DNA from: Crocodylus rhombifer
Lineage: Eukaryota; Chordata; Crocodylia; Crocodylidae
DNA length: 64,000 nucleotides
Direction of reading: 5' to 3'
NCBI GenBank assembly: GCA_038503035.1
Contig: JAVSML010025152.1
Coordinates: forward strand, 116,633 to 180,632
Part shown: piece by piece, positions 34,201-42,719 of the stretch
Layout: each line of letters opens with the position of its first letter
Numbering within the stretch: the stretch's first letter is position 1
Position numbers and translations under genes: made by a program
Notes under the pieces: generated by a model
Databases searched by the model: none
Told to the model about the DNA's origin: nothing
What the model saw: only the letters and a program-made list of their open reading frames with translations

Positions 34201-37200
34201 TGATAAGCATTGACCAAGGCTGAGACTAAAGAAATGCTCTTGAACCTCGTGCCTCAACGCAGAAATTCCCTTGTGTGAATTGAGAGTATGAATTGAGAAA
34301 TATGAGCCACTGACCAGGTCTGAGACTAAGGTTGGGTTCAGCCGCCCCAAGGCTGTCCAAAAGGGCAGTTTTGAATGCAAGGGGGCCCAACTGGAACCTC
34401 GTGACCCAGTGGACAGGTTTACCCTTTCCCCACCCTCATAAATGAGCCGTGTCTAACCCTGAGTAACTGCATTGTGTGCTGTTATTGCAGTGGAGTCTTG
34501 TCTTTGGACATTAGCCACAGCATCTCTGTGCCGCTATCAAATCTCAAAACCTGACCAGACACCCTGAATAAGCCATTCCTGTATGAAAGACCTGTGTGCA
34601 TTGAGTTTAAAGATATGGGGAGTGGAGAGTCTAAAGACATACGGCTCCACCAAAAGGGACTCCAGCATTGTACATGTACACACGCTATGGCCATAAAAGT
34701 TGTAAGTTTCTAGACAAATGGAATTGGTATACCAGAGATGATTTTAACCAGCAGTTTCCCCTGGAGGGAACATTTGATATAAGTAAAATTGTTCATCTCC
34801 GCAGAGACCTTGAGTTAAGAGGTAGTAATATACCACAGACTCAATGGGACACGTTTTTTGATTGGTATGAAGAAGCTATTAAAAGACATCAAGAATCTCA
34901 AGTTTGGAGTCTTAAGGACTCCCAAGAGAAACTGAAATATCAGATAAAGGAATTAAAACAGAAAAGTTCACCAAAAGGGGGCCCTCCATCAACAGTACCA
35001 TCAGCACCAAAACAACTTTATCCACAAAAAACCGAGAATGAATCTGCAGAAGATATAATTGATTTTCTTAATGTGCCACCCCCATATCATCCCCAGGCAC
35101 AATCTAAACCTGAAGAAGTCCAAAGTAACCAAATAGGCTCTTCCGGCAGGATTAGCCCACCTCACCAGAAAACTATCACTCAACAACCGTCACCTGCCCC
35201 TGGGGCATGCCCACATCCACCGGAGGCATGGCATCTGTCTCCTGAAATCTCAACCCCCTCCTCTTGTTTAAGGTCTGATACCCAGTATGGTCCAGCCCCT
35301 TCTTTAAAAACTAAAAAGGCTCAGCTTGTGCCTTTGCTCCAACTTCCAGGACAAGGTCCAAATGGTGAAACTACAATCACAGTCCCTGTCCCCTGGACTC
35401 CAGAAGATCTCCTAAACCTTGTTAAACAATTTCCCAACATCAGAGAGGAACCCCAAAAATTTAGAGATGAATTAGACACTGTAATCCATTGTTATAATCT
35501 AACATGGGCAGATTTGAACCAATTAATGAGAAGTGTTCTGCCCTCTGAGGTCTGCAACCACCTCATTGCACAGGCTACTTGGCCTACTCAAGACCCCGGA
35601 ATAGGAGATCACTTAGCAGATGCCCAAAGACACATCCTTGAGGCTATGCTTAAAATTTGCCCCAGAAAAACTGACTGGGCCAAAATACATAACTGTAAAC
35701 AAAATAAAGGAGAATCCCCAGCAAACTACATGGACCGCTTGAAACTAGTATTTGAAAGACATTCAAGTATTGAAAATGCAGCTGAAACTGCCCCAGAAGC
35801 AGTTGCTTTCACCTTTGTCCACAGACTTCTTTCTAAAGTCCAGGAACAGTTGTGCACAATTGCTGTAGGTTGGCAGACTAAGCCACTTGCAGAACTAGTC
35901 ACCATTGCAAATCATTGTACAACCTGCCAGGAAAAGAAAAAGGAATCCACGGAAACTAAGCTAATGACATTACAATTACAGACTTTAGGTAGGGGCAGAA
36001 GCAGAGGTTTCCATCAAGGACAGTTCAGAGGCAAGGGAACTGGTCGTAGGATGGGATGAGGAGGATTTCAGTCCCAAAATAATGACAGTTCTCATTATCA
36101 TGGCCAACCAGGACACTGGAAGGCTCAATGTCTTCACCGGCCTGGCCAGCCGGGGATGATGTTTAACCTGCCACCACCTCCTCACACTCAGTTCTCTGTC
36201 CTGAATCAGGGAGCCTCCTGTTAGGCCAGCCTGAGGAATAGTAACATCATCACGGCCCCGCTTCTCCCACTTAATCAGGATGATCCCTTCGTTTCCTGCA
36301 TAATAAATGGTATCTCTACAAAATGTTTAGTAGACATCGTTACTACATTTTGTAGAGCGCAAGCCGCGCTACTCTTCGAGCTGAAGAATTTTCCACAACT
36401 CCCCTCTCCTCTGCTGTTGTAAATGCTGTAGGAATTTAAAATCAATAGTTCCTCATGCTGTTTCTCAACCTTTACATGTTTCTCTTGGTCCTGTTTCTGA
36501 TCAACATGCCTTTCCCCTTAGTCCTTGTTCTCCTGTTAATTTATTAGGCAGAGATTTGCTTTGTAAACTTGACTGTACTAACTATTGCTCTCCTAATGGT
36601 GTTTATTTAGATGTCCCCTGTGATAATGAGATAGCAATACTTGACACTTTAGCTAGCTCACCTCCTGAGCCTGAGTTCCCTAATCTTTCTGTGTTGCAAG
36701 AAGAAATCATAAAAGCTGTCCCTCCGTTTCTCTGGTCCCAGCATGCTAATGAAGTAGGACAAATCCATACTGCCCAGCCTGTAAAAATTAGATTAAACCC
36801 AGCTAAGTTTAAAGTTGCTCAATACCCTTTACATCTAGAAGCTGAAGAAGGGATACACTCTGTTATAACTGCCCTTTTAAAGCATGGTATCATTGTTCCA
36901 ACCAAGAGCCTTTGTAATACGTCTATTCTTCCTGTAAAAAAATCTGGAAAGAATACCTATCGCTTTGTACAAGACCTTTGTGTGGTAAATTCTGCAGTTT
37001 TACCTACTTTTCCTGTTGTACCAAATCCAGCTACTATCTTGTCCTATATTCCTCCTAATGCTTGTTATTTTACTGTTCTTGACTTGTGTTCTGCATTTTT
37101 CTCTATTCCTATACACCCTGATAGCCAGTTTCTCTTTGCATTTACCTATCAAGGACTTCCGTATACCTGGACACGACTGCCCCAGGGCTATACTGAATCC

Positions 37201-40200
37201 CCTTCTCTTTTTTCTCAAATTCTGAAGAAAGATCTAGATGACATAATATTTAAAGAAAATTCTGTGCTTGTGCAATAAGTTGATGATTTGCTCTTGGCAT
37301 CTACCTCCCTTGAAGCCTGTAAAACTGATTCTTTAACTCTCCTCACCTCTCTTGCCCTAAAAGGCCATAAAGCATCTAAAGAAAAGCTACAGCTTTGTCT
37401 TCCTCACGTCCACCATTTAGGTCATGATATTTCTGCTAGAGAATGACTGCTTTCCTCTTCCAGAATAGAAGCTATTCTTAAAATCCCTAGACCAACTACT
37501 GTGTCCCAAATGCATACCTTCCTAGGCATGGCTGGTTACTGCCATCAGTGGATACTCGGCTATGCCTGTATAGTCAAGCCATTGCAAAATCTGGCACTTG
37601 TTAATACTTCTGAGCCTTTACCTTGGACTTCAGAGATCGAAGCTGCTTTTGCCTCTATTAAACAAGCTCTGTTGCAAGCTCCTGCCTTAGGCCTTCCCAA
37701 TTATACTAAACCTTTTATCCTTTTTGGTCATGATTTGCACTTGCAGTACTTACTCAGACACATGGAGAAAAGCACTGTCCCATTGCTTATTATAGCTCTG
37801 CTCTCGACCCAGTTGCAGCTGGATTTCCCCCATGTCTCCGTGCTGTAGCTGCAGCCGCCGTCACTGTTGAACTTTCCTCCACCCTTGTATTAGGTTGTTC
37901 TCTTACTGTTGCTGTCCCACATGCTGTAGCAGCGCTTCTACTAAAAACAAAAACCTAACACCTTTCAAATGCTAGATTAACTAAGTATGGAATCTTGCTT
38001 CTTTCTGCTAGAAATGTCACCCTAACTAGGTGCCTTGTTTTAAACCCTGCTTCCCTGTTACCTACCCCTTCAGATGGTGAACCCCATGATTGCATTTTTG
38101 TTACTGCTCACCTATCAATGCCCCGCACTGACCTAAAGGTCAACCCCTTGCAAAACCCAGATCTAGTATTCTATGCTGATGAATCATGTCAGAGAAACTC
38201 AAAAGGTTCCCTTGCTGCAGGATATGCAGTATGTTCCCAATATGATGTTATAGAAAGCCATCACTTACCTAATGTGTATTCAGCTCAAGTTGCTGAGCTT
38301 GTGGCCCTCACCAGGGCTTGCACCCTGGCCTCTGGTGCCTCTGTTAATATTTATACTGATTCTCACTATGCTTTTGGTATTGCACACGATTACGGTCAAC
38401 TTTAGAAACAAAGAGGCTTCCTCACTTCAAGAGGTGCCAAGACTAGTAATGGTCCATATGTAAATGCCTTGTTGAATGCTTTACAATTACCTTCTGCTGT
38501 TGCTATTATTAAATGCCAGACTCACCAGAAACCTTATGATGATGTTACATTTGGGAATGCTGTGGCAGATTCCACTGCCAAAGCTGCGGCTATTTCCACT
38601 CCTCAGGCTATGCCTGTGTTTTTGTCTATTCCAACTGACCAGTCTCCACTGGCAAGTCTTCACAACTTTGCCCTCCTCCAAGATCAGGCTCCAGAACCAG
38701 AGAAACAAACATGGAGACTGGCTGGGTGTTTGTTACACCCTGACCATTAGTGGCCCTCCCCGGACGGCCGCCTGGTTGCCCCAGTGGTCCTTCTTCCTCA
38801 TCTTGCTGGCATACACCATGGCATGGCACATATGAGCAAAGGGGAGATGATAGAAGCTGTTAAGCTTAATTAGTTTGCTCCAACTTTTCCATCTGTGGCT
38901 CAACAGTACTGCCACACCTGTCTTATTTGCCAAGCCCATAATGTGGGAAAGCCTGTAAAAACAAAGAAGGCAGCACATCCCCCACCTTGAGGACCGTTTG
39001 TAAATTTACAATTAGATTTTATTCAACCGCAGAAATGTTGTTCTTATGAATATGTTCTTGTTATTGTATGTATGTTTTCTGGATGGATAGAAGCCTACCC
39101 ATGTGCAAAAGCTGATACCATCACTGTAAGCAAAAAGTTGCTCAGAGACTTTATTCCAAGGTTTGGTATTCCTTTATCCCTAAACTCTGATAGAGGAACT
39201 CATTTTACTGGACAGATAATGAAAGAAGTCTGCAAAGTCCTGCAGATCCAACAGAACTTTCATTGCCCATACCATCCACAGGCCTTGGGCCAAGTGGAAC
39301 GCCAAAATGGCATTCTGAAAAATAAATTGGCCAAAATTTGTGCTGAGACACACTTAAACTGGCCAGATGCACTTCCCATAGCCCTTATGAGTATGAGATC
39401 TACTGCCAACTAAAAGACTGGGCTTAGCCCACATGAAATTCTAACGGGAAGACCCATGAGGCTCCCCGCCTTGCCACTTGTTGCCTCCCACTTTTGCGAT
39501 ATACATTCTCTTGATGATACCATTCTGGACTATTGTAAGGCACTAATGAAGTGTGTTAAGGCTTTTCATTCACAGGTACAGGCAGCTCTCCCCAAAGAAC
39601 CAGATGAGCCGTGCCATTCTATCCTGCCTGGAAATTGGGTCCATGTAAAAGTCCATCAACGAAAGTCATCGCTGGAACCTCACTGAAAAGGCCCATTCCA
39701 GGTACTCCTGACCACCAACACTTCAATAAAGTGTCAAGGACTCCAGAGATGAATCCATACTTCACACAGTAAGAAAACATCAGCCCCTTTAGACTCAAAG
39801 TCTCTTCCATATCAATCTTGTAATCAGTCTCCACAGACTAGTAGTGAGCCTAGCACCTGCCAGCAGGAGAGCTCAAGACCAGTAGTGAGCCAAGCGCCTA
39901 CTGGTGAAGAAGATTTGCCACTACAGAGCAAAGAGGATGTGCCCCAAAGACACCACTATGTCCTTTGGGACAGAAAAAAGTCCTCTACCTAGTTCCTGGT
40001 TCCCAAGGTGGAGTTAGTTAGTCATGATTTGGGTGGTTCTCAGTATTTCTTTTTGGGCCATCTTATATGAACTTGACTCATCAGTTATAAGAAACTCTGT
40101 AAACCAAACTACACTTCCGCACCAACAAAAAAGATCATTTCATGAAAATATGTTCTTGTCTTTAGTTAATCAAATTGGAATAGATTTAAATGTCTCTCAT

Positions 40201-42357
40201 TGTTGGATATGTAGTCATGTCCCTATCTATTCTACCGGAGGAATACCCATGATACCAGTACCCTTGAATGCAACTCAGATGTTAGGCCCTTAATATTCAG
40301 ATGTTCATGGAAACAAAACTTGGCAGAATGTAAGTTACAACCGGTCTGACTATGTACGATTAGCTTATGCCACCCCTGGAAAATTCTGTTGGACCTGTAA
40401 CGGATCTCGTGTTGTAGTAAGAGTCAGTAAGTGCAAGGCAGAATTTAAGATAAATGGTGCTTGGTTTTCTAATGGTTCCTGGATATCTAACTACTCCCAT
40501 GCAGGTCAATTTTTCAGGCTATTATTCACAATGAATGATGTCCCCACGCTGTAATACAGTTGGATATACTGCACTAGTTGGTCACTATTTTGTGTGTGGA
40601 GATAAGGCCTATGAAAATCTTCCCTCTGGTTGGAGAGGAATGTGCTATGTCTTCGCAGTGTATCCTGCCTTTACTATTAAATCTCACTTACCTAAAGGAA
40701 GAATTCGCAATGTTCACCAAATTACAGAAAATCAAAGGTTTTGGAGTATAATGTTCCCCAGCTATGGCGCAGGCTTAGCTATGTCCAAGATAAAGAAAGT
40801 TGCAGCATCTCTGGAAAAGATTGCTAATGCTACTGCTGATAGTTTTGATAAAATAAATACAGAAATGAAGGAAATAAGGGAAATGACACTGCAAAACCGA
40901 CTTGTGTTAGATTATATACTAGGCAGCAAAGGAGGAGTCTGTGCTTTAATAAGTAAAGAATGTTGTACTTATATTCCTGATAATTCAGAAGAAATCCAGG
41001 ATTTAATTAAACATATTCAGAAAGAAGCAGCTAAATTGCATGAGTCAGATAGCTGAAATTTAAATTCTTGGTTTAGCTCTATTTTCAGTTCCTTAGTCTG
41101 TACCATCATTCATAGTTTGTTGATATCGTTTGTTGTTTTTATTAGAGTATGCGTAGTGTTTATGATAATTCAATGTTGCTTAAACTGTGCTGCAAATGAG
41201 GAATAGCCCATCAACCAGAAACATAATTTGTATGTTGAAATAGCAGAAAGTAAAGAGAAAGAAAAACTAGAAGTTGAATGGCTAATGGCTATAAATATCT
41301 AACTTGTTGAGAAAAAAAAAATAGAGAATGTAGGAATGAATTTAGTCCGGCTTCTGGCCCCCCTGACTAGAAAAACAGACAGAAACCAGAAGTGCCGATA
41401 CTGCTTATTTCAGTTACGTGTTTTAAAATAAGGAATCCTGCATGTCTTATTAACCTGTGCGCAGAGGTCCAATTAAGTAAACTTGTTTTAGTTTCTCCAA
41501 GGTCATATTTTTTTTCTCTTTATCTGTCTTAAGTATAAAAATCCTTGAAAACTTAGAGAGGAAGAGGATTCCTTTGAAACAGACAAGTGGGTGATTCCCC
41601 TTGCTGTACGAAATCCTCCCTGTGATCACAGTATAGCCTGAAATAAAGAAAAGCTGGCTCTGTCAGTTCTGATTCAACCACGAAGTTTGATTTCTTCCAC
41701 ACCTGGCACTTATCACCTTGAAACTTGGCAGGCTTTGTGGTCTCAGCAGGAGTTAGCATGCTTGCAGTTTTGACCCCACTGTGGCTTAACACATACATGT
41801 GACATGAGTTTTGCTTTCAGGATTTTGGGGTGCAGTTTCACTGAACCCCCTGCACCTATCTCCTTGAAATGTGGCAGGCTTTGTGGCCTCAGCAGGGTCT
41901 GCCATTTCTGCAAGTTTTATCCAAATCTGGCTAGAATGACACATTTATAGCCTGTTTTGACCTTCCCCATTATAGCCTATGGGCGAAACAACGAAATGGT
42001 GAAATGTTTTGACTTGCCTCATTTTGAGGCTGTTTTGATGATATCTGTTTCATTTTGACTTTGCTATTTCAACCTCAAAACAGGTTGAAACAAAACTGGT
42101 GACGAAATTTTGCACAGCCCTGGTTTATAACAGTTGAGATTAAAATCAGTGCACTAGTAGGAGAGCCATACATTTTCCTGATTATGGACACAAACTAACC
42201 ACTAACCCCATCTTTCTCGGGTCCTTGCCCAGAACTTTAATTGAAAGACCATTGTCTTTTAAACCACTCCCCACTTACCTCTTTTCCTGCTTGGTTCCTT
42301 CATTTCGAGTTCTACGCAATCAGAATTTTCATGCTTGTTATAACCAACTTGCTCCAT
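16167..42357 (-). CDS. Gene A: CD209/CLEC4-like type II C-type lectin, 308 aa, complete
   Basis: Nine exons join in frame (42357-42279, 30552-30442, 29198-29109, 28886-28842, 28074-27994, 26755-26630, 20637-20486, 17685-17576, 16299-16167; 927 bases with stop). The product is a type II membrane protein: 26-residue cytoplasmic tail, one span, a neck of about 115 residues, and a Ca2+-dependent lectin domain. EPN, a following acidic residue and WND match the mannose-type sugar site of CD209. The RCPQGW start, WLGL and six core cysteines plus an ICARC/KC pair give a long-form fold. Neck sequons NST, NYT and NLS suggest glycosylation. The likely role is cell-surface pathogen or glycan recognition by immune cells (inference). 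FCER2 and CLEC4G/M share this exon plan, so orthology is open. Introns 1, 6 and 8 carry large transposon insertions, but the coding sequence looks intact. Confidence 0.88.
16730..16860 (-). repeat. MIR-like fragment in gene A intron 8
   Basis: The plus strand has GAGACACAGAGGGACAAATT, then a GCTGGAAATAAGACCCAAGA-like segment, the reverse of MIR. A matching copy is at 48770-48900 in gene B, so the insertion predates the gene duplication. Confidence 0.55.
17576..17685 (-). CDS. Gene A exon 8 (lectin domain part 2)
   Basis: This 110-bp exon encodes [19 protein letters not shown] and [13 protein letters not shown]. The WLGL hydrophobic core and WRWLDGT are hallmark C-type lectin segments. It ends in phase 2. 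Confidence 0.93.
18182..19233. mobile_element. Non-autonomous foldback hAT in gene A
   Basis: The ends are CAGGGGGCGGCAA and TTGCCCACCCCTG, imperfect inverted repeats of hAT type. They are flanked by a perfect 8-bp duplication GCCTAGAA (18174-18181 and 19234-19241). The interior is GC-rich with a further inverted repeat (about 18380-18440 against 18870-18930). Gene B keeps the uninterrupted site at about 51810 (GCCCAGAGCAATGGGG). Open frames inside are composition artefacts. Confidence 0.92.
19391..19727. repeat. Tandem duplication in gene A intron
   Basis: Two copies of a unit of about 165 bases follow each other; both contain CCTTCCTTCCCAAAAC and CAGGTTCCTG.GAGCACTT. Gene B has a single copy at about 51970-52110. 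Confidence 0.75.
19805..19962 (+). mobile_element. CR1 3' end fragment
   Basis: GGGGGGCTGGATCTGATGAT followed by AAGTCCCTTCCAGCCC and ACTATGAAAC is the CR1 terminus. Confidence 0.8.
20486..20637 (-). CDS. Gene A exon 7 (lectin domain part 1)
   Basis: This 152-bp exon encodes [19 protein letters not shown] through [12 protein letters not shown]. It holds the first two cysteine pairs' partners and the first half of the fold, and ends in phase 0 before GTAAGT. Confidence 0.93.
21296..21808 (-). pseudogene. CR1 ORF2, C-terminal part
   Basis: This open frame continues reverse transcriptase after the frame break: [14 protein letters not shown] is the FADD catalytic box with the first Asp changed to Asn. 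It runs through [30 protein letters not shown] and RVQRRATRM, the usual CR1 C-terminal sequence. The changed box alone should abolish polymerase activity. Beyond 21296 a stop ends the frame, with degraded C-terminal sequence down to the 3' end. Confidence 0.88.
21813..23756 (-). pseudogene. CR1 ORF2, endonuclease and reverse transcriptase (first part)
   Basis: The 647 codons begin with the apurinic endonuclease: [36 protein letters not shown] and [10 protein letters not shown]. These contain the catalytic Glu, Asp and His blocks. Reverse transcriptase follows with [33 protein letters not shown] and [18 protein letters not shown]. At about 21855 a short deletion removes the [15 protein letters not shown] residues and shifts the frame, so translation ends 24 codons into nonsense. 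The rest of the domain is at 21296-21808. Confidence 0.9.
23885..25153 (-). CDS. CR1 ORF1: zinc-finger-like and SGNH esterase protein, 422 aa
   Basis: The N-terminal 60 residues are basic. Cysteines 104, 107, 124 and 127 form a CxxC...CxxC pair like the zinc motif of CR1 ORF1 proteins. A short coiled coil follows at about 132-157. The C-terminal half is an SGNH-hydrolase (esterase) domain: VVGDSILRG (nucleophile Ser 260), FPGA (282-285), HVGTND (310-315) and DGLH (397-400) are the four blocks in order. Such ORF1 proteins are known in CR1/L3 elements and are thought to bind RNA or membranes. The frame is intact. It lies about 130 bases upstream of ORF2. Confidence 0.88.
   Translation of the reverse strand: MAQPPRKPRDRSRVNRLRKQALELARSSRRGGCGRARDPACDPPRVVSPSRSQPTRGMTRMGTRHTPRVPLGSAAPPLGASETATQTEPMVPGSTQTEPLALGCGGCLSLFQALGPGSMAPSPCGVCSLLGSLAHQLEELQVTVQRLRAIRDCEQEIDSYCQALLPREPLGRALSPSVTKEDSGTSRSAQSGAWTKVVKGPKARRTKAPAPPELSNRFAPLAAPAEPTQLPAPAGNQGSTAATGPALPKTKRKVFVVGDSILRGTEGAICRPDPLAREVCCFPGARIRDIAERIPQLLWPTDHYPMLLIHVGTNDTARSTPSQVMRRYRELGAGLRGLGAQVVFSSILPVLGYGLRRERRIHAVNQRLWRWCYQEGFGFHDHSPLFGERGSELLGRDGLHLSPLGRRLFSARLADLLHQALN
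25130..25690 (-). repeat. CR1 5' region with a tandem duplicate
   Basis: A GC-rich block of about 85 bases (gggctgggccaagta...gcagcggcctcctcc) occurs at 25140-25225 and again at 25595-25680, about 455 bases apart. This fits promoter monomers upstream of ORF1. A T/G-rich tract (about 25393-25430) lies between them. Confidence 0.75.
25691..25845. repeat. Interspersed repeat next to the CR1 5' end
   Basis: AGCCTGACGAAGGGTATTTG, ATCAGATTTACCCAAAG and AGACCAACACAGCTACAACA occur in this order. Part of it (GCAGACAAGG.TCTTTGGGT) is found inverted at 20851-20880, on the other side of the CR1. The family is not named here. Confidence 0.6.
26630..26755 (-). CDS. Gene A exon 6 (membrane-distal neck)
   Basis: This 126-bp exon encodes [16 protein letters not shown] and EEIRNLS, a heptad-like amphipathic stretch suited to coiled-coil assembly. 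It ends in phase 1, so the next codon is completed in the first lectin exon. Gene B has the same exon at 56186-56311. Confidence 0.9.
26967..27224. mobile_element. MITE with TGGGNGCATCTACAC ends
   Basis: The left end TGGGCGCATCTACAC and right end GTGTAGATGCTCCCA are inverted copies with one mismatch. The interior is 258 bp, AT-rich and non-coding. A related left end is at about 53600. I could not fix the target duplication. Confidence 0.7.
27994..28074 (-). CDS. Gene A exon 5 (neck, 81-bp type)
   Basis: It encodes [16 protein letters not shown] then [10 protein letters not shown] with an N-Y-T sequon. It is three codons shorter than the usual 90-bp neck exon. Phase 1 at both ends. Confidence 0.9.
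28241..28595. mobile_element. GC-rich insertion in gene A intron, 8-bp duplication
   Basis: It is flanked by GTTTAGGG at 28233-28240 and 28596-28603. The corresponding place in gene B (about 61195-61235, TTGGCTTTTTCTAACTTAGG) lacks it. Its ends (CAGGGACGATG and CATTGATG) are poor inverted repeats. The 8-bp duplication suggests the hAT group. Confidence 0.7.
28842..28886 (-). CDS. Gene A exon 4 (neck, short type)
   Basis: This 45-bp exon encodes [14 protein letters not shown]. It is the counterpart of the 51-bp neck exons of gene B, two codons shorter at its 5' end. Acceptor TTTCAG and donor GTATGT are intact. Confidence 0.85.
29109..29198 (-). CDS. Gene A exon 3 (neck, 90-bp type)
   Basis: A phase-1 exon encoding [14 protein letters not shown] then [13 protein letters not shown]. 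It matches the 90-bp neck exons of gene B and contains an N-S-T sequon. Confidence 0.9.
29300..29465 (+). mobile_element. CR1 3' end fragment
   Basis: GAGGAGACTGGATGGTCACC, GGGGGGCTGGACCTGATGAT and TCTATGAATCTGTGATTCT mark a CR1 terminus in the neck introns of gene A. Confidence 0.85.
29466..29605 (-). repeat. MIR-like SINE fragment
   Basis: CCCATTTTACAGATGG and then AGCAAAGCTGGGAGA on the plus strand are the reverse of MIR. Confidence 0.6.
29895..30182 (+). mobile_element. CR1 3' end fragment
   Basis: GACAGAACAAGGAGCAATGG, GACCTGGCTAGACAAAGC and GGTTGGACTAGATGACCTCC ending TTCTATGATTCTGA are CR1 3' sequence, between the membrane and first neck exons. Confidence 0.88.
30442..30552 (-). CDS. 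Gene A exon 2 (transmembrane)
   Basis: This 111-bp exon is phase 1 at both ends, with acceptor CTACAG and donor GTAAGT. It encodes [11 protein letters not shown] followed by the span [19 protein letters not shown] and NQGK. Basic residues lie on the N-terminal side, as expected for a type II signal anchor. Confidence 0.9.
30725..31385 (+). mobile_element. CR1 ORF2 C-terminus and 3' end
   Basis: The frame 30880-31290 carries [37 protein letters not shown] and [15 protein letters not shown], the CR1 C-terminal sequence, followed by the 3' terminus. It lies in intron 1 of gene A and is absent from the corresponding segment near the dead third copy. Confidence 0.9.
33372..33742 (+). repeat. Retroviral 5' LTR
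   Basis: TATA signal AAGTATAAAAAT near 33570 and AATAAAG polyadenylation signal near 33677. It starts TG and ends CA. Confidence 0.92.
33746..33763 (+). other. Retroviral primer-binding site, tRNA-His type
   Basis: TGGTGCCGTGACTCGGAT lies three bases after the 5' LTR and equals the histidine-tRNA site known from the HERV-H group. Confidence 0.85.
34615..36200 (+). pseudogene. Retroviral gag, frameshifted
   Basis: The probable start at 34615 begins MGSGESKD, with the Gly-2 expected for myristoylation. That frame stops after about 32 codons (near 34711) and the matrix continues in the frame open at 34668-36059. A proline-rich middle is followed by a capsid with [15 protein letters not shown] and the major-homology-like [13 protein letters not shown] stop at 36057-36059 precedes the nucleocapsid. 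In its single zinc knuckle ([11 protein letters not shown]) the first two cysteines are replaced, so RNA packaging would fail. Confidence 0.85.
36230..39690 (+). pseudogene. Retroviral pro-pol, multiply broken
   Basis: Protease near 36300-36350 has lost its DTGA box (the site reads LVDIVTT). Reverse transcriptase (36556-37278) has [39 protein letters not shown] and [13 protein letters not shown]. The tyrosine codon of YVDD is TAA at 37276-37278, followed by VDDLLLAS in frame. The connection carries [11 protein letters not shown]. RNase H (38150-38410) has YADESC and YTDSHYAF. Integrase (about 39005-39690) keeps all three catalytic blocks ([21 protein letters not shown]), with a TGA near 38989 and TAA near 39411 as breaks. 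Confidence 0.88.
40024..41056 (+). pseudogene. Retroviral env, broken
   Basis: The surface-subunit part starts at 40024 with a hydrophobic leader. It has the CWIC disulphide-exchange motif near 40200. A stop at 40291-40293 and a frameshift near 40535-40555 interrupt it. The transmembrane-subunit part (40535-41056) has LQNR followed by the CX6CC cysteine motif (CALISKECC), typical of gamma-type envelopes. The frame ends at 41056, with a hydrophobic segment beyond it in degraded sequence. Non-functional as it stands. Confidence 0.85.
41329..41701 (+). repeat. Retroviral 3' LTR
   Basis: It matches the 5' LTR throughout and is preceded by an A/G-rich polypurine tract (about 41309-41328). Outside the LTRs, CCT is shared on both sides; a full 4-bp duplication is not clear. 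Confidence 0.92.
42279..42357 (-). CDS. Gene A exon 1 (cytoplasmic tail)
   Basis: It encodes 26 residues from MEQVGYNK to EPSRKR and ends in phase 1 before GTAAGT. A second in-frame ATG lies 18 codons later; the first is chosen because it is followed by a continuous frame and lies just downstream of the TATA box. A lone Tyr (GYNK) is present, but no ITIM or ITAM spacing is seen. Confidence 0.8.
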
Positions 42358-42397
42358 AGCTGTGGTTACCTCTGCTTCTTTCCTTGACACCAGCACA

Positions 42398-42404
42398 TTT
42401 TATA
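42398..42404 (-). promoter_or_regulatory. TATA box of gene A
   Basis: The minus strand reads GGAACTATAAAATGTGCTGG, about 41 bases upstream of the start codon. This predicts a transcription start near 42370 and a very short 5' untranslated region. The same element is conserved at the dead third copy. Confidence 0.65.
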
Positions 42405-42719
42405 GTTCCAGGAACTTCTGTCAAGTTTCATGCCGGGAAAAGAACGCCCATCATAATAACAACTTCTATTCTCCTAGTTACTTGACTTCCCTTCTGCAGA
42501 AGGTCAATACAGAGTAACAGATTCGTGGAAGCTGCAGGCTCTGGTCTGTATATTTCCAAACTTTGAGTTCCCTGAATGCCTGGTTGTCTTTTGTGTTTTA
42601 TAAAATCAGCACGCCTCATCAGCTGGGACCCTGTGCTACTCCTGATACACTGGATGGTGCATAAGAACTGTAATAAGCATAGGATTTTATAGTCAGAAAA
42701 ATGAAGGCACCTCACTGAT

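Larger units (their letters stand above)
33372..41701 (+). mobile_element. Gamma-type endogenous retrovirus, defective
   Basis: Two LTRs of 371 and 373 bases (TGTAGGA...TTCCACA) bracket a tRNA-His primer-binding site, gag, pro-pol and env in standard order. The LTRs differ at a modest number of positions (roughly 5% by eye), so the copy is not recent. All genes are broken: a gag frameshift, a lost protease active site, a stop at the reverse transcriptase catalytic box, and a stop plus frameshift in env. It is inserted in a hAT element within intron 1 of gene A, on the strand opposite to the gene. Confidence 0.93.
31682..42122. mobile_element. Foldback hAT in gene A intron 1, carrying a nested retrovirus
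   Basis: The outer ends CAGGACTGTGCGAAAT and, in reverse, CAGGGCTGTGCAAAAT form inverted repeats. They are flanked by TTTTATAA (31674-31681) and GTTTATAA (42123-42130), an 8-bp target duplication with one change. The two arms (about 31682-32150 and 41820-42122) are long inverted copies rich in GTTTTGA and CAGGCTTTGTGGCC words. Several internal repeats of the arm motif lie at 32450-33370. Without the retrovirus the element would be about 2.1 kb. No transposase gene is seen. Confidence 0.85.
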
